This document shows, piece by piece, positions 8,726-16,503 of a stretch of DNA of 64,000 nucleotides. The notes beneath the pieces were generated by a model. That model saw only the letters and a list, made by a program, of their open reading frames with translations, was not told where the DNA came from and did no database searches. This DNA comes from Catenuloplanes niger. Its GTDB lineage: Bacteria > Actinomycetota > Actinomycetes > Mycobacteriales > Micromonosporaceae. Made by a program: the position numbers and the translations under genes. Where the stretch lies: the NCBI RefSeq assembly GCF_031458255.1, contig NZ_JAVDYC010000001.1:7077001-7141000 (forward strand), read 5' to 3'. Positions within the stretch are counted from its first letter, which is position 1, and each line of letters opens with the position of its first letter.

Positions 8726-11659
8726 TCATTCTGCGGCCGGGACGGCACCGAACCGCACCGACCAGCGCGCGGCCGGAGCCGGACCGATGATCAGGGGTAC
8801 GGTCCGCTGCCGGCCCTGCGGCATCGCGCGCAGCGGGGACGCCAGCGCCGGGGCGTCCGCGCCCGCGCAGACCAGCACCCGGACCTTGGCGTCCGACCGG
8901 TCCGCGGCCAGCGCGGCCACCGACTCGATCCGCCGGCACCGGCCCGGGATCGTCTCGCCCAGCACGTCGCCGATGACCAGCACGTCCGTGTCCTCGCCGA
9001 GCCGGGTCACCAGCGCCAGCCCGTGCCGCCGGGCCGCCGCCGCGTCACCGCCCAGCGTGACCGCGTCCGGCGCGACCGCCAGGTCCACCCACAGGCGCCG
9101 GCCGTCGTGCTCGCCGAGGATCACCGGCGCGCCGGCCGGCGGCGGCGCCTGCCCGTCGTCCAGCCAGCCGTAGGCGGAACCCCACCGGGCCGGGCGCGCG
9201 CCGATCAGCCGTACGTCGGCCGGAACCGTGTCGCAGACCAGTTCCGTGACGAGCGCGGCGAACGGGTTCGCCGACGACGCGGGCAGCAGCGCCGCGCCGC
9301 TGATGTCCGGCATCGCCGCCGCGAACCCGCCGGACTGCCCCGGCCGGCCCGGCGACGTGGTGCCGGCCTTCCAGAGCCCGCTGTCCGACGGCGACGCCGG
9401 AAGCGACGCCTCCCCGGCCCGCTGCTCCGGCACCCGCGGCGGAACCAGCCCTTCCACCCCCGCCGCCACCGGCTCCGCCACCGACCCCGGCGTCACCGCC
9501 ACAGCTTCGGGCGTTCCCGCCGTGGCCGGTCCCGGCGTTCCCGCCGCCACCGGCCCAGGCGTCCCCGCCGGTGCCGGTGTTCCCGGCTCCGGTCCCGACG
9601 GTTGGCCGGGCGTCTCCGGCGTCCGCGGCGACGCGGTGCCGGGACGGCCCCCGGAGGCGTCCGCGCGGGACTCCGCCGGGTGCGTCCCGGCCTCGTCCAC
9701 CGGGCTCGACGACGAGGTGATCACCGGCGCCGGACCCGACGTCGGCGAGGCGCCGCCGGCGGCCGCCTCCGACGTCCCGGCGACCCGCTCCCGCGGTGTT
9801 CCCGCGGTGCCCGGCTCGGCGAACGTGCCGGACCGGCCCGCCGCACCCGATTCGGCGGGTGCGCCGTTCCAGCCGGTCCCGCGCGATTCGGCGAACGTGC
9901 CCGTGTGCCCGGGCGCGGGTGTTCCCGCGCCGGCGTCGGCGAACGTGTCGCTCCGCCCGGGCACGCGATCTTCCGCGCCCGGGCCGGCGAAGGTGCCGCT
10001 CCGTTCGGGTGCGCGCGATTCCGTGCCTCGGTCCGTGGGCGTGCGCGTTCCCGCGTCGGCGAACGTGCCGCTCCGCTCGGGCGTGTGCGTTGCCGCGTCG
10101 GCGTAGGTGCCGCTCCGCTCGGGTGTGTGGGCGCCCGCGTCCGGGGCCGTGGGCGTGCTGGTTCCGGTGCCGGGGTCGGCGAACGTGCCGCTCCGCTCGG
10201 GCGTGTGCGTGCCCGCGTCGGCGAACGTGCCGCTCCGCTCGGGTGTGCGGGGGCCCGCGCCCCGGTCCGCGGGTGCGTGAGTCCCCGCGTCGGCGAACGT
10301 GCCGGGCCCGGTCTCCGGCCGCGTGCCGTGGCCGGCCGGATCGCCGGCCGGCGGGGTGAGTCGTCCTGGCTGCGCGGGCGGCGTGAACGTGCCGGTCGAC
10401 GGCGCCCAGCTCTGCGACGACTCCGGCTGCTGCGCCGGTCGGCGGCCCGGCGTGCCGGTCTCGGCGGTGGACACCGGCGTCCAGATCGGCGTGCCACCAC
10501 GCGTCGTCGGCCGCCGTCCCGGCGTGTCGCCGGCCGGCCGGGTGCGCGGCGTCTGCGGCCCGTCGGCACCGGGCCGGCCCTCGCCGGCCCGGTCCGAAGC
10601 CGCACGCGCCGGCGCGTCACCGGCCGGCGTCCGTCCCGGCGCGCCGGCGGGAGTGCGTCCCGGCTGATCAGACGGTGTGCGGTCGGGCGCGCCGGCGGCG
10701 GGTGCGCGTCCCGGTGCGCCGGCGGCCGGTGTGCCGCCGGCTGATGTGCGGCCCGGTGCACCGGCGGCAGGCCTGCCCCCTCGCGGATCGTCGCCCGCAC
10801 CGCGTCCCGGCGTATCCCGTCCCGGCGTACCGCCGCCCGAAGCGCCCGGTCCGCGGGTGGGCCGGGCAGCGGAGGACGTCCGGCCCGGCTCCGCGCCGGC
10901 CGGTGCCGCCCGTTCCGGTGCCGGTGGTGACTCGGCCGGCCGGCCGCCGGACCTGGCCGGCGTCGCCGGTTTCCGCTGCCGCGGCACGGACGTGCCCGGG
11001 CGGGCCGTCGCCGTCCCGCCGCTGCGCTCGGCGGCCGCCGCGCCGCCGCCCGCGCGGGCCCGGACCGGGCGCCGCCGGCCCATCAGCGCGACCTGCGCCC
11101 AGACCAGCAGCAGCACCGCGAGCACGATCAGCGCGATCCGCAGCGCCATGGGGGAGTAGAGCAGGTCCAGGGCGCCCGGCTCCGACCGGCCGTCGCCGTC
11201 CTGGGCCGCGGCCGGCGGCGGTTCGGCGGTGTCCGGCGTGGCCATGGCCGGTGCCGGCGTGTCGGGTCCCGCGGTCGGTGTGATCGCGGGCAGCGGGCCG
11301 GTCCGCACGCCGGACCCGCTCGCGTCCTCGGGCAGCACCAGGATCCAGCCCGGTTCGACGGAGGTGGGATCGGTCATGCTGCGCCCGTCCGGCTGCGGCC
11401 GGCCCTCGTTCAGCTCGAAGATCTCCTGGTACCGGTTGCCGTCCCCGAGCGTCTTCGAGGCGATCTGGAACAGGAACTCGCGCTGCCCGTTGATCGGCGG
11501 GCCGACCACGTAGTACTTACCGGTCTCCTCCGGCGCGCGCGCCGCGACCAGCGTGAACGCGCTGCTCGTGACGGGTGCGGCGGACGTCGCGAGCGTGCCG
11601 GCCGGCAGTGCCAGCAGGGACACGATGCCGAGCACCGCAAGTCGACGCGTCATGCACAC
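8726..11659 (-). CDS. Membrane protein with LysM-like outer domain and long repeat-rich region
   Basis: 977 residues. There is an N-terminal signal peptide (about 1-30), then a LysM-like domain at about 48-112 with the pattern IASKTLGDGNRYQEIFELN and a WILVLP end. Next come a short linker and a membrane helix at 171-193. After it is a Pro/Thr/Gly/Ala-rich stretch of about 600 residues containing tandem ERSGTFAD units, and a conserved C-terminal domain of about 180 residues (ILGEHDGRRLWVDLAVAP region). The LysM-like domain should face outward and the C-terminal part the cytoplasm. The same LysM-like module starts the pseudo-mycosin at 16500. The GTG start at 11659 has GGAGAAGG about seven bases upstream; ATG at 11653 is possible. 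It diverges from the WXG100-like operon at 11782 and is probably cotranscribed with 6239-8647. Confidence 0.8.
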   Translation of the reverse strand: MCMTRRLAVLGIVSLLALPAGTLATSAAPVTSSAFTLVAARAPEETGKYYVVGPPINGQREFLFQIASKTLGDGNRYQEIFELNEGRPQPDGRSMTDPTSVEPGWILVLPEDASGSGVRTGPLPAITPTAGPDTPAPAMATPDTAEPPPAAAQDGDGRSEPGALDLLYSPMALRIALIVLAVLLLVWAQVALMGRRRPVRARAGGGAAAAERSGGTATARPGTSVPRQRKPATPARSGGRPAESPPAPERAAPAGAEPGRTSSAARPTRGPGASGGGTPGRDTPGRGAGDDPRGGRPAAGAPGRTSAGGTPAAGAPGRAPAAGAPDRTPSDQPGRTPAGAPGRTPAGDAPARAASDRAGEGRPGADGPQTPRTRPAGDTPGRRPTTRGGTPIWTPVSTAETGTPGRRPAQQPESSQSWAPSTGTFTPPAQPGRLTPPAGDPAGHGTRPETGPGTFADAGTHAPADRGAGPRTPERSGTFADAGTHTPERSGTFADPGTGTSTPTAPDAGAHTPERSGTYADAATHTPERSGTFADAGTRTPTDRGTESRAPERSGTFAGPGAEDRVPGRSDTFADAGAGTPAPGHTGTFAESRGTGWNGAPAESGAAGRSGTFAEPGTAGTPRERVAGTSEAAAGGASPTSGPAPVITSSSSPVDEAGTHPAESRADASGGRPGTASPRTPETPGQPSGPEPGTPAPAGTPGPVAAGTPGPATAGTPEAVAVTPGSVAEPVAAGVEGLVPPRVPEQRAGEASLPASPSDSGLWKAGTTSPGRPGQSGGFAAAMPDISGAALLPASSANPFAALVTELVCDTVPADVRLIGARPARWGSAYGWLDDGQAPPPAGAPVILGEHDGRRLWVDLAVAPDAVTLGGDAAAARRHGLALVTRLGEDTDVLVIGDVLGETIPGRCRRIESVAALAADRSDAKVRVLVCAGADAPALASPLRAMPQGRQRTVPLIIGPAPAARWSVRFGAVPAAE
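9810..10310 (-). repeat. Tandem coding repeats (ERSGTFAD units)
   Basis: Imperfect repeats encode ERSGTFAD followed by AG/PG and THTP-like spacers, at least eight times, inside the low-complexity region of the LysM-like membrane protein. DNA units such as gcgaacgtgccgctccgctc recur nearly unchanged, so the length is likely to vary between strains by slippage or recombination. Confidence 0.75.
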
Positions 11660-11724
11660 ATAGTCCTTCTCCGGGAGTCGTCACCGCGCTCCGGGGTTCG
11701 CCACCCAGATCGTGCACGGATCGG

Positions 11725-11750
11725 TGAACCTGGGCGTTCCGTCCACCGTT
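11725..11750 (+). promoter_or_regulatory. Candidate ECF-sigma promoter (TGAACC-N16-CGTT)
   Basis: TGAACC at 11725-11730 and CGTT at 11747-11750 have a 16-base spacer and lie 31 bases before the ATG at 11782. The element is identical in both boxes and spacing to 14721-14746 and close to those at 700, 24187 and 40083. It is well placed to drive the operon 11782-14685, which encodes a sigma factor of the fitting class. Confidence 0.65.
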
Positions 11751-11781
11751 CTCAGGGTGTTCTTCCAAGCCTGGAGGCGTT

Positions 11782-12072
11782 ATGAGCGGAATTACACCGT
11801 ATTTGCAGGGCGGGGGCAACGCGGCCGACGCCTGTCGCGAGGCCGCGGCCGACATCGCCGCCCGCCTCGGCACGCTGCGTAACCACCTGGCCGGTCTGGA
11901 CGCGGACCGGCTCCGGATGCCGCCGTCCCGTCTCGCGGACCTGCTGGCCGGGTACGACATCTACGCGCGCATGCTCGACGACGCGCTGCACGACATCGCG
12001 GGTGGCCTGCAGCGGACGGCACCGGCACCGCGCCGGTCCGATGTGGAGCTCGCCGGTGGGGAGTACCGATGA
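11782..12072 (+). CDS. Small helical protein, WXG100/ESAT-6-like partner 1
   Basis: 96 residues, predicted as two long amphipathic helices (about 13-38 and 49-77) around a short turn. This is the size and shape of ESX/WXG100 proteins, although the turn (DADRLRMPP) has no WxG. ATG at 11782 has GGAGG nine bases upstream (cctggaggcgtt). The stop overlaps the next ATG (ATGA), the arrangement of esxB/esxA-type pairs, whose products form heterodimers exported by type VII secretion. The assignment as a WXG100-like partner rests on size, helix pattern and the partner gene, not on a strong motif. Other possibilities are a generic small coiled-coil protein. Confidence 0.6.
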   Translation: MSGITPYLQGGGNAADACREAAADIAARLGTLRNHLAGLDADRLRMPPSRLADLLAGYDIYARMLDDALHDIAGGLQRTAPAPRRSDVELAGGEYR

Positions 12073-12365
12073 CCCCGGCCGACCCGTCCGACGCCGGGGA
12101 GATCATCGGCGTGCTCGCCGCGGACATCGCGCAGCGGCTCGCCGTCCTGCGCCGTGAACTGGAGCCGACCCGGGAGCTGTGGTCCGGCGACCGGGTCGCG
12201 CTCGGGCCGGCGGCGGAGTGGACGCTGGCGGCCGACGGCCTGCTCGGCCGGGACGGCGTGGTCGCGCTGGTCAGCGATGCGATGAAGATCACTTGGCCCG
12301 GGTACGCGGGCGTGGGCTGGACCGATGCCGTGGGCGAGCGGGCCGCGCCGGTGCGGGACCGATGA
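12069..12365 (+). CDS. WXG100-like small protein, partner 2
   Basis: 98 residues. The first helix (about 8-33) ends in ELWSGD, which carries the W-x-G turn of the WXG100 family. It is followed by a second region with a conserved-looking AEW and a hydrophobic helix (GVVALVSDAM). The C-terminal 25 residues (TWPGYAGVGWTD) are not typical of the family. It overlaps the preceding gene by four bases. WXG100 proteins are type VII secretion substrates or components, but no EccC-type ATPase gene is visible in this cluster, so the exporter must be elsewhere if the assignment is right. The anti-sigma gene follows after 56 bases. Confidence 0.62.
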   Translation: MTPADPSDAGEIIGVLAADIAQRLAVLRRELEPTRELWSGDRVALGPAAEWTLAADGLLGRDGVVALVSDAMKITWPGYAGVGWTDAVGERAAPVRDR

Positions 12366-12421
12366 GACTACGGCAGGATGTCGCTGCCGTCGTGCGGCGT
12401 TCCCGGAGGGAGTGACCAGCG

Positions 12422-13984
12422 TTGAGTGCGTCCACATGCGACGACGGGACCGCGCGGTCCCTCGTCGGCTTCCTGGTGCTCGGCCGGCTCACCGAGGCCG
12501 AGCACGGGAGGGTGACGGCGCACCTGGAGACCTGCGCGTCCTGCCGCGTGGAGCGCGACCAGCTGGAGAGGGTCGTCGCGGTGCTCCGCATGCTGGGCGA
12601 GGACGAGGCCGGCGAGCTCGTCGACGAGTTCGGCCTGGACGGGGCCGGCACCGCCGCGGACGACCAGCTATTCGGCGCACCCGGTGCCCCGCGCCCGTTC
12701 CTGCCGACCTCGCTGCTGCCGGTCTCCGCGATCCCGATCTCCGGCATTCCCGTCTCCGGCATCCCGATCTCCGGCATCCCGATCTCCCCGGCGGAGCCGC
12801 CGCTGCCCACGGCACGCGCGGTGGTCCGCCCGCCGGGCGAGTCGCAGGCGTACCGTGCGGTGGCCCGCCCGCCCGCGGAGTTCCCGGCGAACGCCGCGGT
12901 GTTCCGCGGGCTCGACCAGCCGCCGGACCCACGCGGACCGGCCGGTGCGCGGGCCGCCGATCCCGCGGCCGCCGGCGACGGCGACGAGTCGGTGACCGGT
13001 TACCGGCCGGATCCGGCCACGTCCCAACCGAACCGGCTCGGCCCGGCCGCGACCCACCCCGACTGGCTCGGCCCGGCGGCGTCCCAGCCGAACCGGTTGG
13101 GCCCGGCGGCGTCCCAGCCGAACCGGGTCGGCCCGGGCACGGCTCAGTCCGACTGGCTGGACCCGGCGGGTTCCCAGGCCAGCCGGCTGGGCCCGGCGGC
13201 GTCGCAGGCGAACCGGGTCGGTCCGGCGGGTTCCCAGGCCAGCCGGCTGGGCCCGGCGGCGTCGCAGGCGAACCGGGTCGGTCCGGCGGGTTCCCAGGCC
13301 AACCGGCTGGACCCGGCGACATCCCAGGCCAACCGGACGAACCGGACCGATCCGGCGGGATCGCAGGCGAGCCGGCTGGAGGCGGCCGTCCGGCCGGCGA
13401 CCGGCGAGCTGCGTCCCGTCGCCCGGATCGGCCCGGTACCCGCCATCGACCGTGCCCAGCTGCGGCTCGGCGAGGGCTACCTGCCGCCGCGGCCCACCAC
13501 CGGCCCGCTGGCCCGCGGTCCGCACTCGCACCGCCGCGCGCGCTCCCGCCGCCGTACCCGGGTGCTGGTGGTGGCCGGGGTGCTCGTCGTCGCGGTGGGC
13601 ACGGCCCTGCTGATCCGGCCGCTGCTGACGGAGGACCCGCCGCCCGTGGTCGCGGTCGCCTCGATCGACGACGAGGTGAGCGGCGTGTCCGTCTCCGCCG
13701 TGCTCTACGAGGAGGACGGCCGGGTGAGCGTGCGACTCACCGCGGACGGGCTGGTCGCCGGCACCGCCTACGAGCTGTACGTGGTCCAGGACGACGGCAC
13801 GGACCTGCTGCTCGGCGCGCTGTCCGGCGACCCCGGCGGCGGCACGTTCACCGGCGACCTCCCGCTGCCGGCCGATCAGCTCTGGTACTTCAGCGTGCGG
13901 GAGGTCGGCGGTGCGCTCACCGTCTCCGCGAACGTCGTCGAGGGCTCGCCCACGCCGGGCGAGCCGGATGCGGAAACGCCATGA
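12422..13984 (+). CDS. Membrane anti-sigma factor with zinc-finger N-terminus and long repeat linker
   Basis: 520 residues. An N-terminal zf-HC2 anti-sigma domain carries the ligands HLETCASC at about residues 39-46. A long cytoplasmic Ala/Gly/Pro-rich linker follows, including tandem ANRVGPAGSQ-type repeats at about 200-318. A membrane helix (RVLVVAGVLVVAVGTALLI) lies near 380-400, and an extracytoplasmic beta-rich domain of about 110 residues resembles anti-sigma-K C-termini. It should hold the sigma factor encoded next (four-base ATGA overlap) at the membrane and release it on an envelope signal. The TTG start has GGAGGG about 12 bases upstream. The linker, more than 300 residues, is far longer than usual for the family. 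Confidence 0.85.
   Translation: MSASTCDDGTARSLVGFLVLGRLTEAEHGRVTAHLETCASCRVERDQLERVVAVLRMLGEDEAGELVDEFGLDGAGTAADDQLFGAPGAPRPFLPTSLLPVSAIPISGIPVSGIPISGIPISPAEPPLPTARAVVRPPGESQAYRAVARPPAEFPANAAVFRGLDQPPDPRGPAGARAADPAAAGDGDESVTGYRPDPATSQPNRLGPAATHPDWLGPAASQPNRLGPAASQPNRVGPGTAQSDWLDPAGSQASRLGPAASQANRVGPAGSQASRLGPAASQANRVGPAGSQANRLDPATSQANRTNRTDPAGSQASRLEAAVRPATGELRPVARIGPVPAIDRAQLRLGEGYLPPRPTTGPLARGPHSHRRARSRRRTRVLVVAGVLVVAVGTALLIRPLLTEDPPPVVAVASIDDEVSGVSVSAVLYEEDGRVSVRLTADGLVAGTAYELYVVQDDGTDLLLGALSGDPGGGTFTGDLPLPADQLWYFSVREVGGALTVSANVVEGSPTPGEPDAETP
13018..13375 (+). repeat. Tandem coding repeats in the anti-sigma linker
   Basis: Repeated units encode SQPNRLGPAA, SQASRLGPAA and SQANRVGPAG in alternation. 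Between about 13160 and 13300 two units of about 60 bases are almost identical. The tract lies in the cytoplasmic linker between the zinc finger and the membrane helix, so copy number would change linker length only. Confidence 0.8.
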
Positions 13985-14685
13985 CGAGCGAGTCCCGGCC
14001 GTACCCACAGGTCATCGCAGTCAGTGAGGTCATGATTCCGATGGGGAGCACCGCCCACCGTCAAGATTCATCGGGAAAACCCCCACGAACGATGAACTCC
14101 GGTGACGACCCGTCCGTTATCAGTCCCATGGATCCGGCCACGGGCAGCGCGCCGCCGAGCGAGGTGTCGTCACTGCCGACTCACGACGAGGCACTGCGGC
14201 TCGCCTACGAGACCCACGGCCCCATCCTGCTGAACTACCTGTTGCGTCTGACCAGCGGAAACCGCGGCATGGCCGAGGACATCCTGCAGGAGACGCTGAT
14301 GCGGGCGTGGAACCATCCGGAGGCGCGCACCGCCGACGGGCAGTGGAGCCGCGGCTGGTTGTTCACGGTGGCCCGGCGGATCGCGATCGACCACATCCGG
14401 GCGGCTCAGGGCCGTCCGGTGGAGCAGCTCGACGAGCGGCTCGAGGAGCGGCACGCCGCGGCCGACGAGATCGACCGGCTGATCAACACCCGGGAGATCC
14501 GGGACGCGGTGGCCCGGCTCCCGGTGCGGCTGCGCAGCGCGCTCATCGAGATCTACTTCCAGGAGCGCTCGGTGGCCGAGGCCGCGCAGAACCTCGCGGT
14601 GCCGGAGGGCACCGTCAAGTCGCGCACGTTCTACGCGCTGCGCGCGCTGCACGAGGACCTGACCACGCGCGGCTTCACGCTCTGA
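13981..14685 (+). CDS. ECF RNA polymerase sigma factor
   Basis: 234 residues with ATG at 13981 (internal starts exist about 16 and 37 codons later). An N-terminal extension of about 55 residues precedes sigma region 2 (YLLRLTSGNRGMAEDILQET and WLFTVARRIAIDHIR) and region 4 (LPVRLRSALIEIYFQ, VPEGTVKSRTFYALRAL). It directs RNA polymerase to alternative promoters and is controlled by the anti-sigma encoded immediately upstream with overlapping codons. A close paralogue is at 19375. The GAAC/CGTT elements in the window are plausible targets of one or both. The order anti-sigma then sigma is the reverse of many ECF operons. Confidence 0.92.
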   Translation: MTSESRPYPQVIAVSEVMIPMGSTAHRQDSSGKPPRTMNSGDDPSVISPMDPATGSAPPSEVSSLPTHDEALRLAYETHGPILLNYLLRLTSGNRGMAEDILQETLMRAWNHPEARTADGQWSRGWLFTVARRIAIDHIRAAQGRPVEQLDERLEERHAAADEIDRLINTREIRDAVARLPVRLRSALIEIYFQERSVAEAAQNLAVPEGTVKSRTFYALRALHEDLTTRGFTL

Positions 14686-14720
14686 GCGCCGGCCGGCCGG
14701 CAAAAATCTTCGATCGTTCG

Positions 14721-14746
14721 TGAACCGTGCCGTGGCCCGGCTCGTT
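14721..14746 (+). promoter_or_regulatory. Candidate ECF-sigma promoter (TGAACC-N16-CGTT)
   Basis: TGAACC at 14721-14726 and CGTT at 14743-14746 have a 16-base spacer, 35 bases before the ATG at 14782 and directly after the sigma gene. The boxes are identical to those at 11725-11750, which suggests that the sigma factor operon and the transglycosylase/mycosin operon are fired together. Confidence 0.65.
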
Positions 14747-14781
14747 CACAGGGCACCTTTGGCGGAGAGGGAACTGCAACC

Positions 14782-16503
14782 GTGGTACTGAAATCGGTGA
14801 CGGGGCGGGTGGCCGCGCTGCCGTCGATCGGCGTACGGGCCTGGCGCTCCCTGCGCACCACACGGCAGCGGGTCGAGGCGGGTGTCGCGTTCACCGCGGC
14901 CGTGGCCTGCGTGGTCGCGGCCGGCCTCCAGGTCGGCCCGGCGCTGGCCGAGCCGAAGATCGAGGGCCGGCCGGTCCCCGCCGAGGTGCTCCCCGCGATC
15001 GTGGTCGGCGCGACGTCCTGCCCGGACCTGACCGGCCCCCGGCTGGCCGCCCAGCTGATGGCCGCCTCCGAGTTCCAGCCGGCGGCGCGGTCCGCCACCG
15101 GCCAGGGGCTGGCCGGCCTGGACGACCAGGAGTGGAAGAAGTGGGCGCCCTGGTCCAACGCCCAGCGCGCGGACATCCTGGCCAACGTGCTGGCGCTGGC
15201 GCACCGCACCTGCGAGAGCGTCGGCCAGGCCCGGACCGCCGGGGTGTCGGGTGACCTCTGGGAGGCCGCCGTCGCCGCCGAGCAGAGCGGGTTGGCCACC
15301 GTGGTGGGGGAGAAGGGCGTGCCGGACGCCGCCCGTGAGCACGTGGACACCGTGGTCGGCTACGCCAACTGGTACGCGGACCAGCCGCAGTTCACCGGCG
15401 AGAACGCGGAGCCGGAGGCGTCCGGCGCACCCGCGGTCACCGGTGCGACCGTTCCGGACGAGTACGTCGACCTGGTCGTCGAGGCCGGCCGGATCTGCCC
15501 GGCCGCGACCGCTCCGCGCATCGCCGCCCAGCTGATGGCGCTCTCCGGGTTCGACCCGAACCGGCGCGGCCACAACGGCGGCCTGGGCATCGCCCAGTTC
15601 ACCGAGCAGATGTGGCGGCTGTACCGTCCGTCGCCGAACGCCTCGGTCTGGGACCCGAAGGCGGCGATCCCGGCCATGGGCAGCGCCGTGTGCGGGCTGC
15701 GCAACCAGCTCTCCGGCCTGCAGCTGAAGAACGACGGCCAGGTCACCGACCCGGGTGTGCTGGCGCTCGCGGCGTACCAGTGGGGGATGACCGCGGTCCG
15801 TGCCGAGGGCGGCGTGCCGCGCAACGCCCACGTCGCGCAGCTGCCGGACATGGTCGACTCGCTGGCCCCGGTGTACGAGAAGGACAACCGGCTGGCCGGG
15901 GCGTCGCCGTCGCCGTCACCGAGCGTCGCGCCCACCTCCGCGAGCCCGAGTCCGAGCCCGAGCGCGTCCGCCCCGGCGTCGCCGAGCCCGTCCGGTCCGC
16001 CGTCGCCGGCGCCGTCCGCCCCGGCCTCGTCCCCGGCCGCGCCGGCCTGGGACCCGAACGCGTCCTGGGCGATCAGGAACGTGTTCAGCGGCAGGCTGAT
16101 CGACGTGCCGGGCCACCAGGAGACCACGACCGGTGGCACCACCATGCACCTCTGGGACCTCAGCGCCAACGGGGACGGGGACCAGTTCTGGCGCGTCGTG
16201 GCCGCCCCCGAGCCCGGCTGGTACTTCATCAAGAACGCGTGGAACAACAAGGTGCTCGGCATCCGGGACGGCTCCACCGAGAACGGGGCCGAACTGGTGC
16301 AGCAGGACGAGGCCGCCACCGACCCCACGCAGCACTGGAAACTGGCCGCGCTGGGCGACGGCCGCTACCACATCATCAACCGGAAGAGCGGCAAGGCGCT
16401 CGACCTGAGCGGCGACGACTGCTGCGGCGGCAACGGCACGCCGATCCAACAGTGGGACCTGCAGGACTACGCGGTCGACCAGAGATGGACACTCTCCAAG
16501 TGA
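14782..16503 (+). CDS. Exported transglycosylase-like protein with ricin-type lectin domain
   Basis: 573 residues. A basic N-terminus and hydrophobic segment (about 31-55) act as signal or anchor. Two lysozyme-like SLT segments follow at about 80-150 and 228-355 (AAQLMAASEFQPAA; AAQLMALSGFDPNRRGHNGG, then GIAQF). A Ser/Pro linker comes at about 372-425, and a C-terminal ricin B-type beta-trefoil at about 430-573 contains three QxW-type units (DQFWRV, TQHWKL, DQRWTL). In SLT enzymes the catalytic Glu sits in the ES of xxxESxFNP; here the aligned positions read AS and LS, so both copies may be inactive and bind rather than cut peptidoglycan (inference). The RBS is GGAGAGGGAA. The stop overlaps the start of the mycosin-like gene. 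Confidence 0.82.
   Translation: MVLKSVTGRVAALPSIGVRAWRSLRTTRQRVEAGVAFTAAVACVVAAGLQVGPALAEPKIEGRPVPAEVLPAIVVGATSCPDLTGPRLAAQLMAASEFQPAARSATGQGLAGLDDQEWKKWAPWSNAQRADILANVLALAHRTCESVGQARTAGVSGDLWEAAVAAEQSGLATVVGEKGVPDAAREHVDTVVGYANWYADQPQFTGENAEPEASGAPAVTGATVPDEYVDLVVEAGRICPAATAPRIAAQLMALSGFDPNRRGHNGGLGIAQFTEQMWRLYRPSPNASVWDPKAAIPAMGSAVCGLRNQLSGLQLKNDGQVTDPGVLALAAYQWGMTAVRAEGGVPRNAHVAQLPDMVDSLAPVYEKDNRLAGASPSPSPSVAPTSASPSPSPSASAPASPSPSGPPSPAPSAPASSPAAPAWDPNASWAIRNVFSGRLIDVPGHQETTTGGTTMHLWDLSANGDGDQFWRVVAAPEPGWYFIKNAWNNKVLGIRDGSTENGAELVQQDEAATDPTQHWKLAALGDGRYHIINRKSGKALDLSGDDCCGGNGTPIQQWDLQDYAVDQRWTLSK

Noticed and set aside
6293-10744. 1483-residue plus-strand open frame
   Set aside because: It runs antisense through two convincing minus-strand genes and has His/Arg/Pro-rich shadow composition.
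11610-11724. GGAACG-N16-CGTG on the minus strand before the LysM-like gene
   Set aside because: The -10 box differs from CGTT, so it was not counted as a member of the promoter family.
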